Origin: JBCDCP01 sp039181495
GTDB taxonomy: Bacteria > Pseudomonadota > Alphaproteobacteria > Rhizobiales > Tepidamorphaceae
Length of the DNA: 40,427 bases
Direction: 5' to 3'
Assembly: GCA_039181495.1 (NCBI GenBank)
Contig: JBCDCP010000008.1
Span: 1 to 40,427 of the forward strand
The notes beneath the pieces are model-generated. The model was not told the origin of the DNA and ran no database searches. It was given only the letters and a program-made list of their open reading frames with translations. The stretch's first letter is position 1; the number at the start of each line of letters is the position of its first letter. A program made the position numbers and the translations under genes. Positions 32,662 through 40,012 of this stretch are shown one piece after another.

Positions 32662-33855
32662 CTAGGAGGTGGTGCCCAGTACGCTGAGCATCTCCGTGGC
32701 AATCATCGATTCCTCATTGGCCGGAATGATCGCAATGGGCTTGTGATCCGGCGCATTGAGGTACTGAGCACCAGAAGTGTTTTTCTGCTCGTCGAGCGTA
32801 AGGCCAAGCCAGTCGAGCTTCTCGACAACACGCTGGCGCACGAACGCAGCATTCTCGCCAACGCCACCGGTGAACACGAGTCCGTCAATACCTCCAATTT
32901 CAGCGGCAATGGCACCGATCTCGCGAACGATACGGTGCAGGTAAACCTCGATCGCAAAGCGGCAGGCCGGGTCGTCGGATTCAGACAGAGTGCGCATATC
33001 GTTGGTCAGGCCCGAGAGCCCGAGCAGGCCACTCTTCTTGAACAAGAGCCCGCGCAGTTCAGCGACACTCAATCCGAGTTCCTCGAGCATGAACAGGATC
33101 GCACCTGGATCAGTAAGACCGGGACGCTCACCCATCACCAGGCCATCAAGCGGGGTAAAGCCCATAGTCGTCGCCCGGCTTTCGCGACCGACCATCCCGC
33201 ACAGGCTGGCGCCGTTCCCCAGATGAGCCGCGATGATCCGGCCCTCCGCGGCTGGGCCCATATGCTCAGGGAGACAGTGGGCAATCCACCGATAGGACAG
33301 CCCGTGAAATCCGTATCGCCTGACTCCCGCTGAACGGATATCCGATGGCAGAGCAAAGGTCCGCGCCTGCTCCGGGATGGTTGCATGAAAGGCCGTGTCG
33401 AAGGATGCGACCTGCGGGATTGATGGCCAGATGCGACCGACCGCCCGGATGGCCGAGAGGCTCTGTGGCTGATGGGTACGGGCGAGTGGCACCAGCGCTT
33501 CCAGCTTCTCCAGCACGGTGTCATCGATAACGACCGATGTGCTGAAATCCGGACCACCATGCACGACCCTGTGGCCCGCAGCTTTGATCGTGACGTCAAT
33601 GCGCTGTTCGATCTCCGGCAACACATGCCTTAGGGCGGAGTCGTGATCTGCCCCGGCCATGGCATCGATTTCGATGAGTTCCCGCTGTTTCGAACCCACC
33701 CGGAACCAACCCGACGCCTGGTCCGATCCAAGACGCTCCAGTTGAGCGGACAGCAACGGGACCGCGGGATGATCCTCCGAGAAGACAGCCAGCTTGACGC
33801 TCGAAGACCCTGCATTGACGACCAGTAGCGCAGGCTGAAGTTCGGCGGCATTCAC
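32662..33855 (-). CDS. ackA: Acetate kinase AckA
   Basis: A 397-residue acetokinase of normal length. Motifs: LLVVNAGSSSVKLAVF near residues 10-25 with the catalytic-site Asn, GHRVVHGGPDF around 93-103 with active-site His/Arg, FDTAFHATIPEQARTFALP near 155-173, RRYGFHGLSYRWIA, HLGNGASLCGM, SRATTMGFTPLDGLVMGERPGLTDPGAI and FTGGVGENAAFVRQ. It makes ATP and acetate from acetyl phosphate and ADP, or the reverse. The start is GTG 33855 with GGGGGAC upstream. In the xsc operon it would consume the acetyl phosphate that Xsc makes. No phosphotransacetylase (pta) lies in the window, so ATP formation by substrate-level phosphorylation with acetate release is a distinct alternative to the usual acetyl-CoA route. 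Confidence 0.95.
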   Translation of the reverse strand: MNAAELQPALLVVNAGSSSVKLAVFSEDHPAVPLLSAQLERLGSDQASGWFRVGSKQRELIEIDAMAGADHDSALRHVLPEIEQRIDVTIKAAGHRVVHGGPDFSTSVVIDDTVLEKLEALVPLARTHQPQSLSAIRAVGRIWPSIPQVASFDTAFHATIPEQARTFALPSDIRSAGVRRYGFHGLSYRWIAHCLPEHMGPAAEGRIIAAHLGNGASLCGMVGRESRATTMGFTPLDGLVMGERPGLTDPGAILFMLEELGLSVAELRGLLFKKSGLLGLSGLTNDMRTLSESDDPACRFAIEVYLHRIVREIGAIAAEIGGIDGLVFTGGVGENAAFVRQRVVEKLDWLGLTLDEQKNTSGAQYLNAPDHKPIAIIPANEESMIATEMLSVLGTTS

Positions 33856-33887
33856 GGCCAGTCCCCCATCGTTGTCTGCAAGTGAAT

Positions 33888-34922
33888 TCAGCCGAGGATC
33901 AGGATCCCGGCGAGAATGAAGCCGGCGAGGAAAACTGTTTCTGCGACGATCAGGACCACCGCCGGGCCGCCAACGTCCATAATCCGCCGAAGCGAGGCCT
34001 TCATCCCAACTGCCGCGATGGCAATCAGCAGGGCCCAGCGAGAGAGGTCCGACAATCCCTCGGAAACCATCTGCGGCACGGCACCAATCGAGTTGAGGGC
34101 AGCGAATGCCAGAAAGGCGAGCACGAAACCCGGTATCAGCGGCGGCCGCTTTGTGTCGTCGGGTATGTCCGCCCCGCTCGACCGGACAGCAAGCGCAAAG
34201 ATGAGCACGACCGGGGCCAGCATCATCACCCGGAAGAGCTTGACCAGCGTCGCCGCATCACCGGCTTCGTCAGACACCGAAAATCCGGCACCGACAACCT
34301 GAGCAACATCGTGGATGGTCCCGCCAAGGAACACTCCGATCGCACGATCATCGAGTTCAAACAGCTGGATCAGCATCGGATAGGCAATCATCGCTAGCGT
34401 CGACAGGATGGTAACGCCGAGAACCGTGAAGATCAGATTGCGCTCGGAATGCTCGTTCTTTGGCAGCACCGCGGCGATCGCCATGGCCGCGGAGGCGCCG
34501 CAAATGGCGACCGACCCGCCGGTGATCAGTGCAAGGCGCCAGCCCCGACCGAGGAGTCTTGCCCCGGCAAGGCCAACCAGGATGGTCAGAACAACGCCGA
34601 CTGCGACAAGCGCGATCAGATCAAAGCCAAGCTGCAGGAGCAGATCGATGCTGATCCGGACGCCCAGCAACGCAACGCCAAGCCGCAAAATGGTCTTGGC
34701 GGTAAACTCAATGCCGGCAACACAACGACCGTCTTCTGCCAGGAAATGAAACGCCATCCCAAGTAGCAGCGCCATGAGCATGGCCGGCGCGCCGTAATGC
34801 TCGGACAGAAACTGCGCCGCGATCCCCAAAATGATCGATACCAGAATGCCGGGCGCCAGCTCATGGCTCCGTTCTCTGGCCTGGGTGATAAACCCGCCGA
34901 ATGCGTCGGACAGCGCGGTCAT
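33888..34922 (-). CDS. YeiH/UPF0324-family membrane exporter (sulfite/sulfate candidate)
   Basis: A 344-residue protein with about ten membrane helices, of the YeiH (UPF0324) family. Signatures are LGMAFHFLAEDGRCVAGIEFTAKTILRLGVALLGVRISI near residues 54-92, AITGGSVAICGASAAMAIAAVLP and the conserved FLGGTIHDVAQVVGAGFSVSD near 193-213. Family members encoded in taurine, sulfolactate and cysteate operons are named TauZ or SuyZ and thought to export sulfite or sulfate released by desulfonation. Here it lies between xsc and ackA, just where sulfite would be made, which supports that role. ATG 34922 follows a 168-base gap with a strong hairpin. Confidence 0.85.
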   Translation of the reverse strand: MTALSDAFGGFITQARERSHELAPGILVSIILGIAAQFLSEHYGAPAMLMALLLGMAFHFLAEDGRCVAGIEFTAKTILRLGVALLGVRISIDLLLQLGFDLIALVAVGVVLTILVGLAGARLLGRGWRLALITGGSVAICGASAAMAIAAVLPKNEHSERNLIFTVLGVTILSTLAMIAYPMLIQLFELDDRAIGVFLGGTIHDVAQVVGAGFSVSDEAGDAATLVKLFRVMMLAPVVLIFALAVRSSGADIPDDTKRPPLIPGFVLAFLAFAALNSIGAVPQMVSEGLSDLSRWALLIAIAAVGMKASLRRIMDVGGPAVVLIVAETVFLAGFILAGILILG

Positions 34923-34970
34923 TGATCGTTCTCTCGGTTACCGGAGGGCAGCGAATAAATACCAAAATAT

Positions 34971-35021
34971 GACCCGTCGGGCGGCCGAGAGGCCGTTTGA
35001 GTTCGGCCGGCCCAACGGGTC
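34971..35021 (-). terminator. Long terminator-like hairpin between xsc and the exporter gene
   Basis: In minus-strand RNA GACCCGUUGGGC-C-GGCCG pairs with CGGCC-GCCCGACGGGUC: 17 bp with one U-G pair and one bulged C around a 16-base loop, followed by the U-rich AUAUUUUGGU. It lies 70 bases after the xsc stop. The U-rich tail makes it an intrinsic-terminator or attenuator candidate that would lower expression of the exporter, ackA and later genes relative to xsc. Confidence 0.65.
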
Positions 35022-35090
35022 GAGTTTTGGGTCACCTGCCCCGAACCGCAGTCATTCGGCGCATCCCGTGACCCCAGGGATGAGTTGGCC

Positions 35091-36875
35091 CTACAGCCTT
35101 GGCTGTTGGGGCCGCATGTCCTCTGAACGGATGCCGGCGATCTCCACCGGCTTCTTCATGGCATCGCGACGGAACGGTTCGCCAAGTTCCTGGTTCAGCA
35201 CCACCTCGATGAGCGTGGTCACGTTCTCTTCCATTTGCTGGCGGATGGCCTCACGGAGCGCATCGGTCGTTTCGGCCATCGTCGTCACCTGAACGCCCTT
35301 CAGCCCGCACGCATCGGCAACCTTGGCGTAATCAACGCCCTCGTTCAGTTCGGTGCCAACGAAATTGTCGTCGAACCACAGGGTCGAATTGCGCTTTTCC
35401 GCGCCCCATTGGTAGTTGCGGAACACCACCATAGTGGTGGCCGGCCACTCGCCGCGGCCGCATGCGGTGAGTTCGTTCATCGAAATCCCGAATGCACCGT
35501 CGCCGGCAAAGCCGACACAGGGCACATCCGGGCAGCCGATCTTTGCGCCTAGTATGGATGGCAGGCCATAACCACAGGGACCGAACAGACCTGGGGCGAG
35601 GTATTTCCGACCCTGATCGAAATCGGGATAGGCGTTGCCGATGGCGCAATTATTGCCGATGTCGGTGGAAATGATCGCCTCGCGCGGCAAGGCGGCCATG
35701 ATCGCACGCCACGCCTGACGGGGACTCATACGGTCCGGCTCGCGATCTCGAGCCCGCTCGTTCCACGTCACGCCCTCATCGGAATCATCTTCGTGATCCA
35801 TGGAGGTGAGCTGCTGAGCCCAACGCGACTTGGCCTGGCCAACCATCGCCAGACGTTCATCGCGCCCCGCATCACCGGCTGTGGGCGCAAGCGCAGCAAG
35901 AATCTGTTCCGCGACCATCCGCGCATCACCCTGGATGCCGACGGCAACCCGTTTGGTCAGACCGATACGATCGGCGTTGATGTCGACCTGGATGATCTTG
36001 GCATCCTTCGGCCAGTATTCGGTCTGGTAGGCCGGCAGAGACGAGAATGGATTGAGGCGCGTACCAAGTGCGAGAATGACATCCGCCTTGGACATCATCT
36101 CCATCCCGGCTTTTGAGCCGTTATAGCCGAGCGGACCACAGGCCAGAGGATGGCTGCCGGGGAAGGCATCGTTGTGCTGATAGTTGCAGCACACCGGCGC
36201 CGACAGTTTTTCGGCCAGTGCCGCAGACGCGCCGATAGCACCGGATAGCACCACACCGGCACCGTTGAGCATGACCGGGAATTTGGCTTCGGACAGCAGA
36301 CGCGCCGCTTCCTTGATCGCCCGTTCCGATCCGCGCGGATGCTCGATATCGATGATCTGGGGCAGTTCGATATCGATGACCTGGGTCCACATATCGCGCG
36401 GCACATTGATTTGTGCCGGAGCCGAACCACGGTGGGCCTTGAGAATGACGCGGTTCAGGACTTCGGCAATCCGGGTCGGATCGCGGACTTCTTCCTGATA
36501 GCAGACACAGTCCTCGAACATCGCCATCTGTTTGACTTCCTGGAAGCCGCCCTGCCCGATCGTCTTGTTGGCAGCCTGCGGTGTCACCAGAAGCAGCGGT
36601 GTGTGGTTCCAGTAGGCAGTGATGATCGGCGTCACGATGTTGGTGATGCCCGGACCGTTCTGGGCGATCGCCATCGACATCTTGCCGGTTGCCCGTGTGT
36701 AGCCGTCCGCCGACATGCCGGCATTGACCTCATGTGCGCAGTCCCAGAACTTGATTCCAGCTGCAGGGAAGAGATCGGAGATCGGCATCATGGCCGAACC
36801 AATGATCCCGAACGCATGTTCAATGCCATGCATTTGCAGCACTTTCACAAAGGCCTCTTCGGTCGTCATTTTCAT
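35091..36875 (-). CDS. xsc: Sulfoacetaldehyde acetyltransferase Xsc
   Basis: A 594-residue thiamine diphosphate enzyme, full length, and one of the clearest calls in the window. It converts sulfoacetaldehyde plus phosphate to acetyl phosphate plus sulfite. It starts KMTTEEAFVKVLQMHGIEHAFGIIGSAMMPISDLFP and has the Xsc-type SMAIAQNGPGITN, TPQAANKTIGQGGFQEVKQMA, PAQINVPRDMWTQVIDIELP, AEKLSAPVCCNYQHNDAFPGSHPL and KSRWAQQLTSMDHEDDSDE blocks. The thiamine motif is CVGFAGDGAFGISMNEL around residues 450-470, and NYQWGAEKRNSTLWFDDNFVGTELN follows. The start has AAAGGAAATGCC before ATG 36875. The GMC dehydrogenase is 42 bases upstream and the exporter and ackA genes are downstream, the arrangement of a dedicated desulfonation operon. 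Confidence 0.98.
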   Translation of the reverse strand: MKMTTEEAFVKVLQMHGIEHAFGIIGSAMMPISDLFPAAGIKFWDCAHEVNAGMSADGYTRATGKMSMAIAQNGPGITNIVTPIITAYWNHTPLLLVTPQAANKTIGQGGFQEVKQMAMFEDCVCYQEEVRDPTRIAEVLNRVILKAHRGSAPAQINVPRDMWTQVIDIELPQIIDIEHPRGSERAIKEAARLLSEAKFPVMLNGAGVVLSGAIGASAALAEKLSAPVCCNYQHNDAFPGSHPLACGPLGYNGSKAGMEMMSKADVILALGTRLNPFSSLPAYQTEYWPKDAKIIQVDINADRIGLTKRVAVGIQGDARMVAEQILAALAPTAGDAGRDERLAMVGQAKSRWAQQLTSMDHEDDSDEGVTWNERARDREPDRMSPRQAWRAIMAALPREAIISTDIGNNCAIGNAYPDFDQGRKYLAPGLFGPCGYGLPSILGAKIGCPDVPCVGFAGDGAFGISMNELTACGRGEWPATTMVVFRNYQWGAEKRNSTLWFDDNFVGTELNEGVDYAKVADACGLKGVQVTTMAETTDALREAIRQQMEENVTTLIEVVLNQELGEPFRRDAMKKPVEIAGIRSEDMRPQQPRL

Positions 36876-36916
36876 GGCATTTCCTTTCGATCAGTCGAAT
36901 TGCATGTCTGAGTGAA

Positions 36917-38533
36917 TTAGGCGCGCCGGTCTTCGAGAATCATGTCACTGGCTTTCTCGCCAATCATGATCGTCGGTGCATTGGTGTTGCCGCTGGTTAT
37001 GGCCGGCATGATGGAAGCGTCCGCGACGCGAAGCCCCGAGATTCCGTGAACCCGCAAACGAGGATCGACCACGGCGTCCGGATCCTTCCCCATCCGACAC
37101 GTGCTAGTCGGATGGTAGATGGTCTGACTCACCTTACGGGCAGTCTCCAGCAGTTCATCATCGGTCTTTGGGTCGTCGTTGGGCGTGTGCTCGCGGACGA
37201 TGAAACGACCCAGAGCCTTGGTCTTGGTCATTGCCCGGGCGAACTTGACCGCACGAACCGCACAGAGCTGATCAGCTGTCGCCGAGAGATAGTTCGGCAC
37301 AATCTGAGGGTGGTCTGCGGACTTTGGACTGGCAATATGGATGTTGCCGCGGCTCTCCGGCCGAAGCTGGCAGACCGATGAGGTAATGCCGGAAAAGCCG
37401 TGCATCTCGATCCCCGGCTTGTCGGCGGAAAGCGGCTGAAAGTGAAACTGGATATCGGGGGTCTCCAGACCCTCCATGGATCTCGCAAAAACCGTTACCT
37501 GACTTGCGCCTAGGCTCATGGGGCCCTTGCGGCGCAGGACATAGTTGATGCCAATGCCGAGCCGCGGCAGAAGCCTATTGATGGCGTCATTGAGCGTGGG
37601 AACATTGACCTCGTAGACCAATCGGATCTGCAGGTGATCCTGCAGATTCTCCCCTACACCGCGGAGTTCATGACGGATGGGAACACCGGCATTCTGCAAG
37701 ACATCGCCCTTGCCGATGCCTGAGAGCTCAAGCAATTGCGGTGAACCGATAGCGCCGGCCGACAACACAACTTCGCCGCCGGGTCTGAGGCTCACACTTT
37801 GCTCCGCACCGTCGCGAACGTAGCGGACGCCGGTCACTCTCTGCTGGTCATCATCGGCGAATATCAGGCCTTGCGAATGCGCTCTGGTGACGACCTCAAG
37901 ATTGGGTCGTTTGCGGATCGGATGAAGAAACGCACGTGCACTGGAACAGCGAAAGCCACGGTTGGCCGTCTGGTGGAAGTAACCGGCGCCTTCCTGCTGT
38001 TCGCCGTTGTACTCCTCAGTACGGGGTACGCCGAGTTCGACAGCCGCGTTTATGAAGGCTTCGGCAATATCGCTCTTGGCACGGATCCTTGAAACACAGA
38101 GCCCGCCGCTGTCGCCATGAATATCGGTATGCCCGTCCTCGTGGGATTCGCTTCGCTTGAACAGCGGCAATACGTCGTCCCAGCCCCAACCCAGATTGCC
38201 GAGCTGCGCCCAGTGATCGTAGTCCTGCTTCTGGCCGCGGACATACAGAAGACCATTGATCGAACTGGAGCCGCCAATCGTCTTGCCACGAGGCCAGTCG
38301 ATCGAGCGGCCATTGAGGCCGGGGTCGGGCGCGGTCTTGTAGCACCAGTCAGTTTTGGGGTTGTGCAGGGTCTTGAAATAGCCGACCGGCACATGGATCC
38401 AGGGGTTCAGGTCCCAGCCGCCTGCCTCAAGCAGGATAACACGGATTGACGGATCGGCGCTCAGCCGGTTCGCTAGAACACAGCCGGCGGATCCAGCGCC
38501 CACGACGATGAAATCGGCTACCTTGTCCGTCAT
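36917..38533 (-). CDS. GMC-family alcohol dehydrogenase, probable isethionate dehydrogenase
   Basis: A 538-residue FAD flavoprotein of the glucose-methanol-choline family. It has DFIVVGAGSAGCVLANRL near residues 6-23, RGKTIGGSSSINGLLYVRG near 79-97, GEVVLSAGAIGSPQLLELSGIG near 262-283, and the active-site pair in IYHPTSTCRMG near 466-476 and SGNTNAPTIMIGEKA (His and Asn). ATG 38533 is chosen because GGGAGAG precedes it and the extra 22 residues of the long frame are basic and non-family. Isethionate dehydrogenase IseJ, which makes sulfoacetaldehyde, is to my recollection a GMC-type enzyme; position directly before xsc, with no taurine aminotransferase or taurine dehydrogenase gene nearby, supports that role here. 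Choline dehydrogenase-like activity on another alcohol remains possible. Confidence 0.72.
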   Translation of the reverse strand: MTDKVADFIVVGAGSAGCVLANRLSADPSIRVILLEAGGWDLNPWIHVPVGYFKTLHNPKTDWCYKTAPDPGLNGRSIDWPRGKTIGGSSSINGLLYVRGQKQDYDHWAQLGNLGWGWDDVLPLFKRSESHEDGHTDIHGDSGGLCVSRIRAKSDIAEAFINAAVELGVPRTEEYNGEQQEGAGYFHQTANRGFRCSSARAFLHPIRKRPNLEVVTRAHSQGLIFADDDQQRVTGVRYVRDGAEQSVSLRPGGEVVLSAGAIGSPQLLELSGIGKGDVLQNAGVPIRHELRGVGENLQDHLQIRLVYEVNVPTLNDAINRLLPRLGIGINYVLRRKGPMSLGASQVTVFARSMEGLETPDIQFHFQPLSADKPGIEMHGFSGITSSVCQLRPESRGNIHIASPKSADHPQIVPNYLSATADQLCAVRAVKFARAMTKTKALGRFIVREHTPNDDPKTDDELLETARKVSQTIYHPTSTCRMGKDPDAVVDPRLRVHGISGLRVADASIMPAITSGNTNAPTIMIGEKASDMILEDRRA

Positions 38534-38607
38534 TACTCTCCCGGCCCCTGCCCTCAAACGTTTTTGTTTGTTTTTGGCTTGCCAAGCTGGGCGGAACATA
38601 TATGATC

Positions 38608-38634
38608 ATTATTGAGACCACAAGTCTCATTAAT
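38608..38634. promoter_or_regulatory. Candidate operator 1 in the divergent xsc/TRAP promoter
   Basis: ATTA-T-TGAGAC-CACAA-GTCTCA-T-TAAT: a 10-bp dyad broken by one T-T pair, core TGAGAC/GTCTCA with a 5-base spacer. It sits in the 152-base gap between the GMC dehydrogenase and TRAP genes. A related site lies 28 bases to the right. Confidence 0.6.
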
Positions 38635-38639
38635 CAAAT

Positions 38640-38658
38640 TTGGGATGGCAAATCCCAA
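38640..38658. promoter_or_regulatory. Candidate operator 2 in the divergent xsc/TRAP promoter
   Basis: TTGGGAT-GGCAA-ATCCCAA, a perfect 7-bp dyad with 5-base spacer. Its inner 17 bases (38641-38657) share 11 of 17 positions with operator 1 and fit TGRGAYNNCAARTCYCA. Being 27 bases before the DctP start and just upstream of GGGAGG, it may also fold as an mRNA hairpin. Confidence 0.55.
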
Positions 38659-38685
38659 GCGAGGAAACCGTAAGGGAGGAAACCC

Positions 38686-39915
38686 ATGAAGCTCGCGGAA
38701 AAGTTGAGCGCTATATCACGTCGCGATCTGTTCCGGTTATCAGGACAGTTTGGTCTGTCGTCTACGCTGCTCGCAGCAGGATCGCTTGGCGGGGTGGTCA
38801 GTCTTGCGTCTTTGGCCAAGGCCGCTGAGTCGACCTACGAAAAGCGATTTGCAAAGGAGGCCAAGCACACGCTCAAGATGGGCGCTGCTGGCTTTAACCC
38901 ACAGAACCTGTTGATCGAACGCGCGGGCGTGCTCGAGTTCCTGCGTGATCTGGAATCACGCACCGACGGCGAGATCCGCGTTGAGTTCATCGGCAACAAC
39001 CAGATCTGCAACCAGCTATCCTGCGTTGAGAAGACCCAGCAGGGCATCGTCGACATGTATGCCGCCTCGACCCAGAACTCGGCCGGCGGCGCGCCCTACC
39101 TGAATGTGCTGGACTACGCCTATATGTTCCGCACACGCGCGGACCAATACTACTTCCTCTACAGCCCCGAGTCGCAGCGTATCCTGCGCGAGCCGTTCGA
39201 AAAACGTCACGGCCTGAAGTTCCTGTTCAGCCATGCGGAACTGCGCGGTATCCAGCTTGGTCTTTCCTGGGAAGACAAGGAGACCGTCACCTCCATCGAG
39301 CAGCTTTTCGGCACCAAGAACCGCGTCACGGGAACGCAGCTTGGCCGTATCGCCATGAACGCGCTCAATCTGAACCCGGTTCCCGTGGCCTGGGAAGAAA
39401 CCCTTGATGGCCTGAAGCAGGGCCTCATCGATGGTGCCGAGACATGGGCGTCAGCCGTTGCCTACGCCAACATGTCACCGGTGGTCAGCCAGTGCGTTGA
39501 TCTTCGCTTCTTCTGCGGCACCGAGCATACGGCGATGAAAGCATCAGTGTTCGATGGGCTGAGCGGCGAATTGCAGGATGCCGTGCTGGAATCCTCCTAC
39601 CTCGCTCAGGTCCATGTTCAGGCCGCCAACGAAGCTGCACTTGTCAACACGGTTGGCTTCTCGACACCTCAGCTACCTGATACGATCTTCGCTCAAAACA
39701 ACGTTCGCATGGCGAACCTGTCCGACGCAGAGATCAAGAAGGCGGAAGAGTTGTGCTCGCCTGAGTACCAGCCTCAGCTGTGGGAGCAGTGGCGCGAACG
39801 CATCAATGGCTGGGCCGGTGGCATCGACACCTACCAGGACATCTACAACGAAGTTCGAAAGAACCCGCATACGCTTGCGGAGAATGTCGAGCCACGTCGC
39901 TGGTGGAAGGCCTAG
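38686..39915 (+). CDS. dctP: TRAP transporter substrate-binding protein, probable isethionate receptor
   Basis: A 409-residue TRAP periplasmic receptor, longer than the usual 330 or so. The N-terminus MKLAEKLSAISRRDLFRLSGQFG then LAAGSLGGVVSLASLAKAAES carries a twin-arginine-like motif (SRRDLFRL), a hydrophobic stretch and an AKA-A cleavage site, suggesting Tat export rather than Sec. Mature regions include LKMGAAGFNPQNLLIERAGVLEFLRDLESRTDG, the ELRGIQLG segment and PVAWEETLDGLKQGLIDGAETW (residues about 229-250), the family's ligand-clamp part. It is divergent from the xsc operon, so its likely ligand is a C2 sulfonate such as isethionate or taurine; IseK/TauK-type receptors are the nearest functional idea. 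SD GGGAGG precedes ATG 38686. Confidence 0.88.
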   Translation: MKLAEKLSAISRRDLFRLSGQFGLSSTLLAAGSLGGVVSLASLAKAAESTYEKRFAKEAKHTLKMGAAGFNPQNLLIERAGVLEFLRDLESRTDGEIRVEFIGNNQICNQLSCVEKTQQGIVDMYAASTQNSAGGAPYLNVLDYAYMFRTRADQYYFLYSPESQRILREPFEKRHGLKFLFSHAELRGIQLGLSWEDKETVTSIEQLFGTKNRVTGTQLGRIAMNALNLNPVPVAWEETLDGLKQGLIDGAETWASAVAYANMSPVVSQCVDLRFFCGTEHTAMKASVFDGLSGELQDAVLESSYLAQVHVQAANEAALVNTVGFSTPQLPDTIFAQNNVRMANLSDAEIKKAEELCSPEYQPQLWEQWRERINGWAGGIDTYQDIYNEVRKNPHTLAENVEPRRWWKA

Positions 39916-39933
39916 TTCGACGACCAATACGGT

Positions 39934-39957
39934 GGCCGGTCCCGCAAGGGGCCGGCC
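39934..39957 (+). promoter_or_regulatory. Strong hairpin between dctP and dctQ
   Basis: GGCCGGUCCC-GCAA-GGGGCCGGCC in plus-strand RNA: a 10-bp stem with one U-G pair, capped by a GCAA (GNRA) tetraloop. It begins 19 bases after the dctP stop, with no real U-run after it. It parallels the hairpins in the same place at 3070-3095 and 12196-12224. Confidence 0.7.
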
Positions 39958-40012
39958 TGTTCTTGCGTAAAGACCGGCATCAAGCCGGCAGCGCGTTCAG
40001 GGGAGGAACGAT

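Noticed and set aside
33888..34922. YeiH protein as a housekeeping membrane protein
   Set aside because: YeiH genes occur outside sulfonate operons, but the position between xsc and ackA makes the export role more likely here.
36886..36899. TTCGA-TCAG-TCGAA dyad just upstream of xsc
   Set aside because: Only 5-bp arms, close to the ribosome-binding site, with no related copy elsewhere; not strong enough to call an operator.
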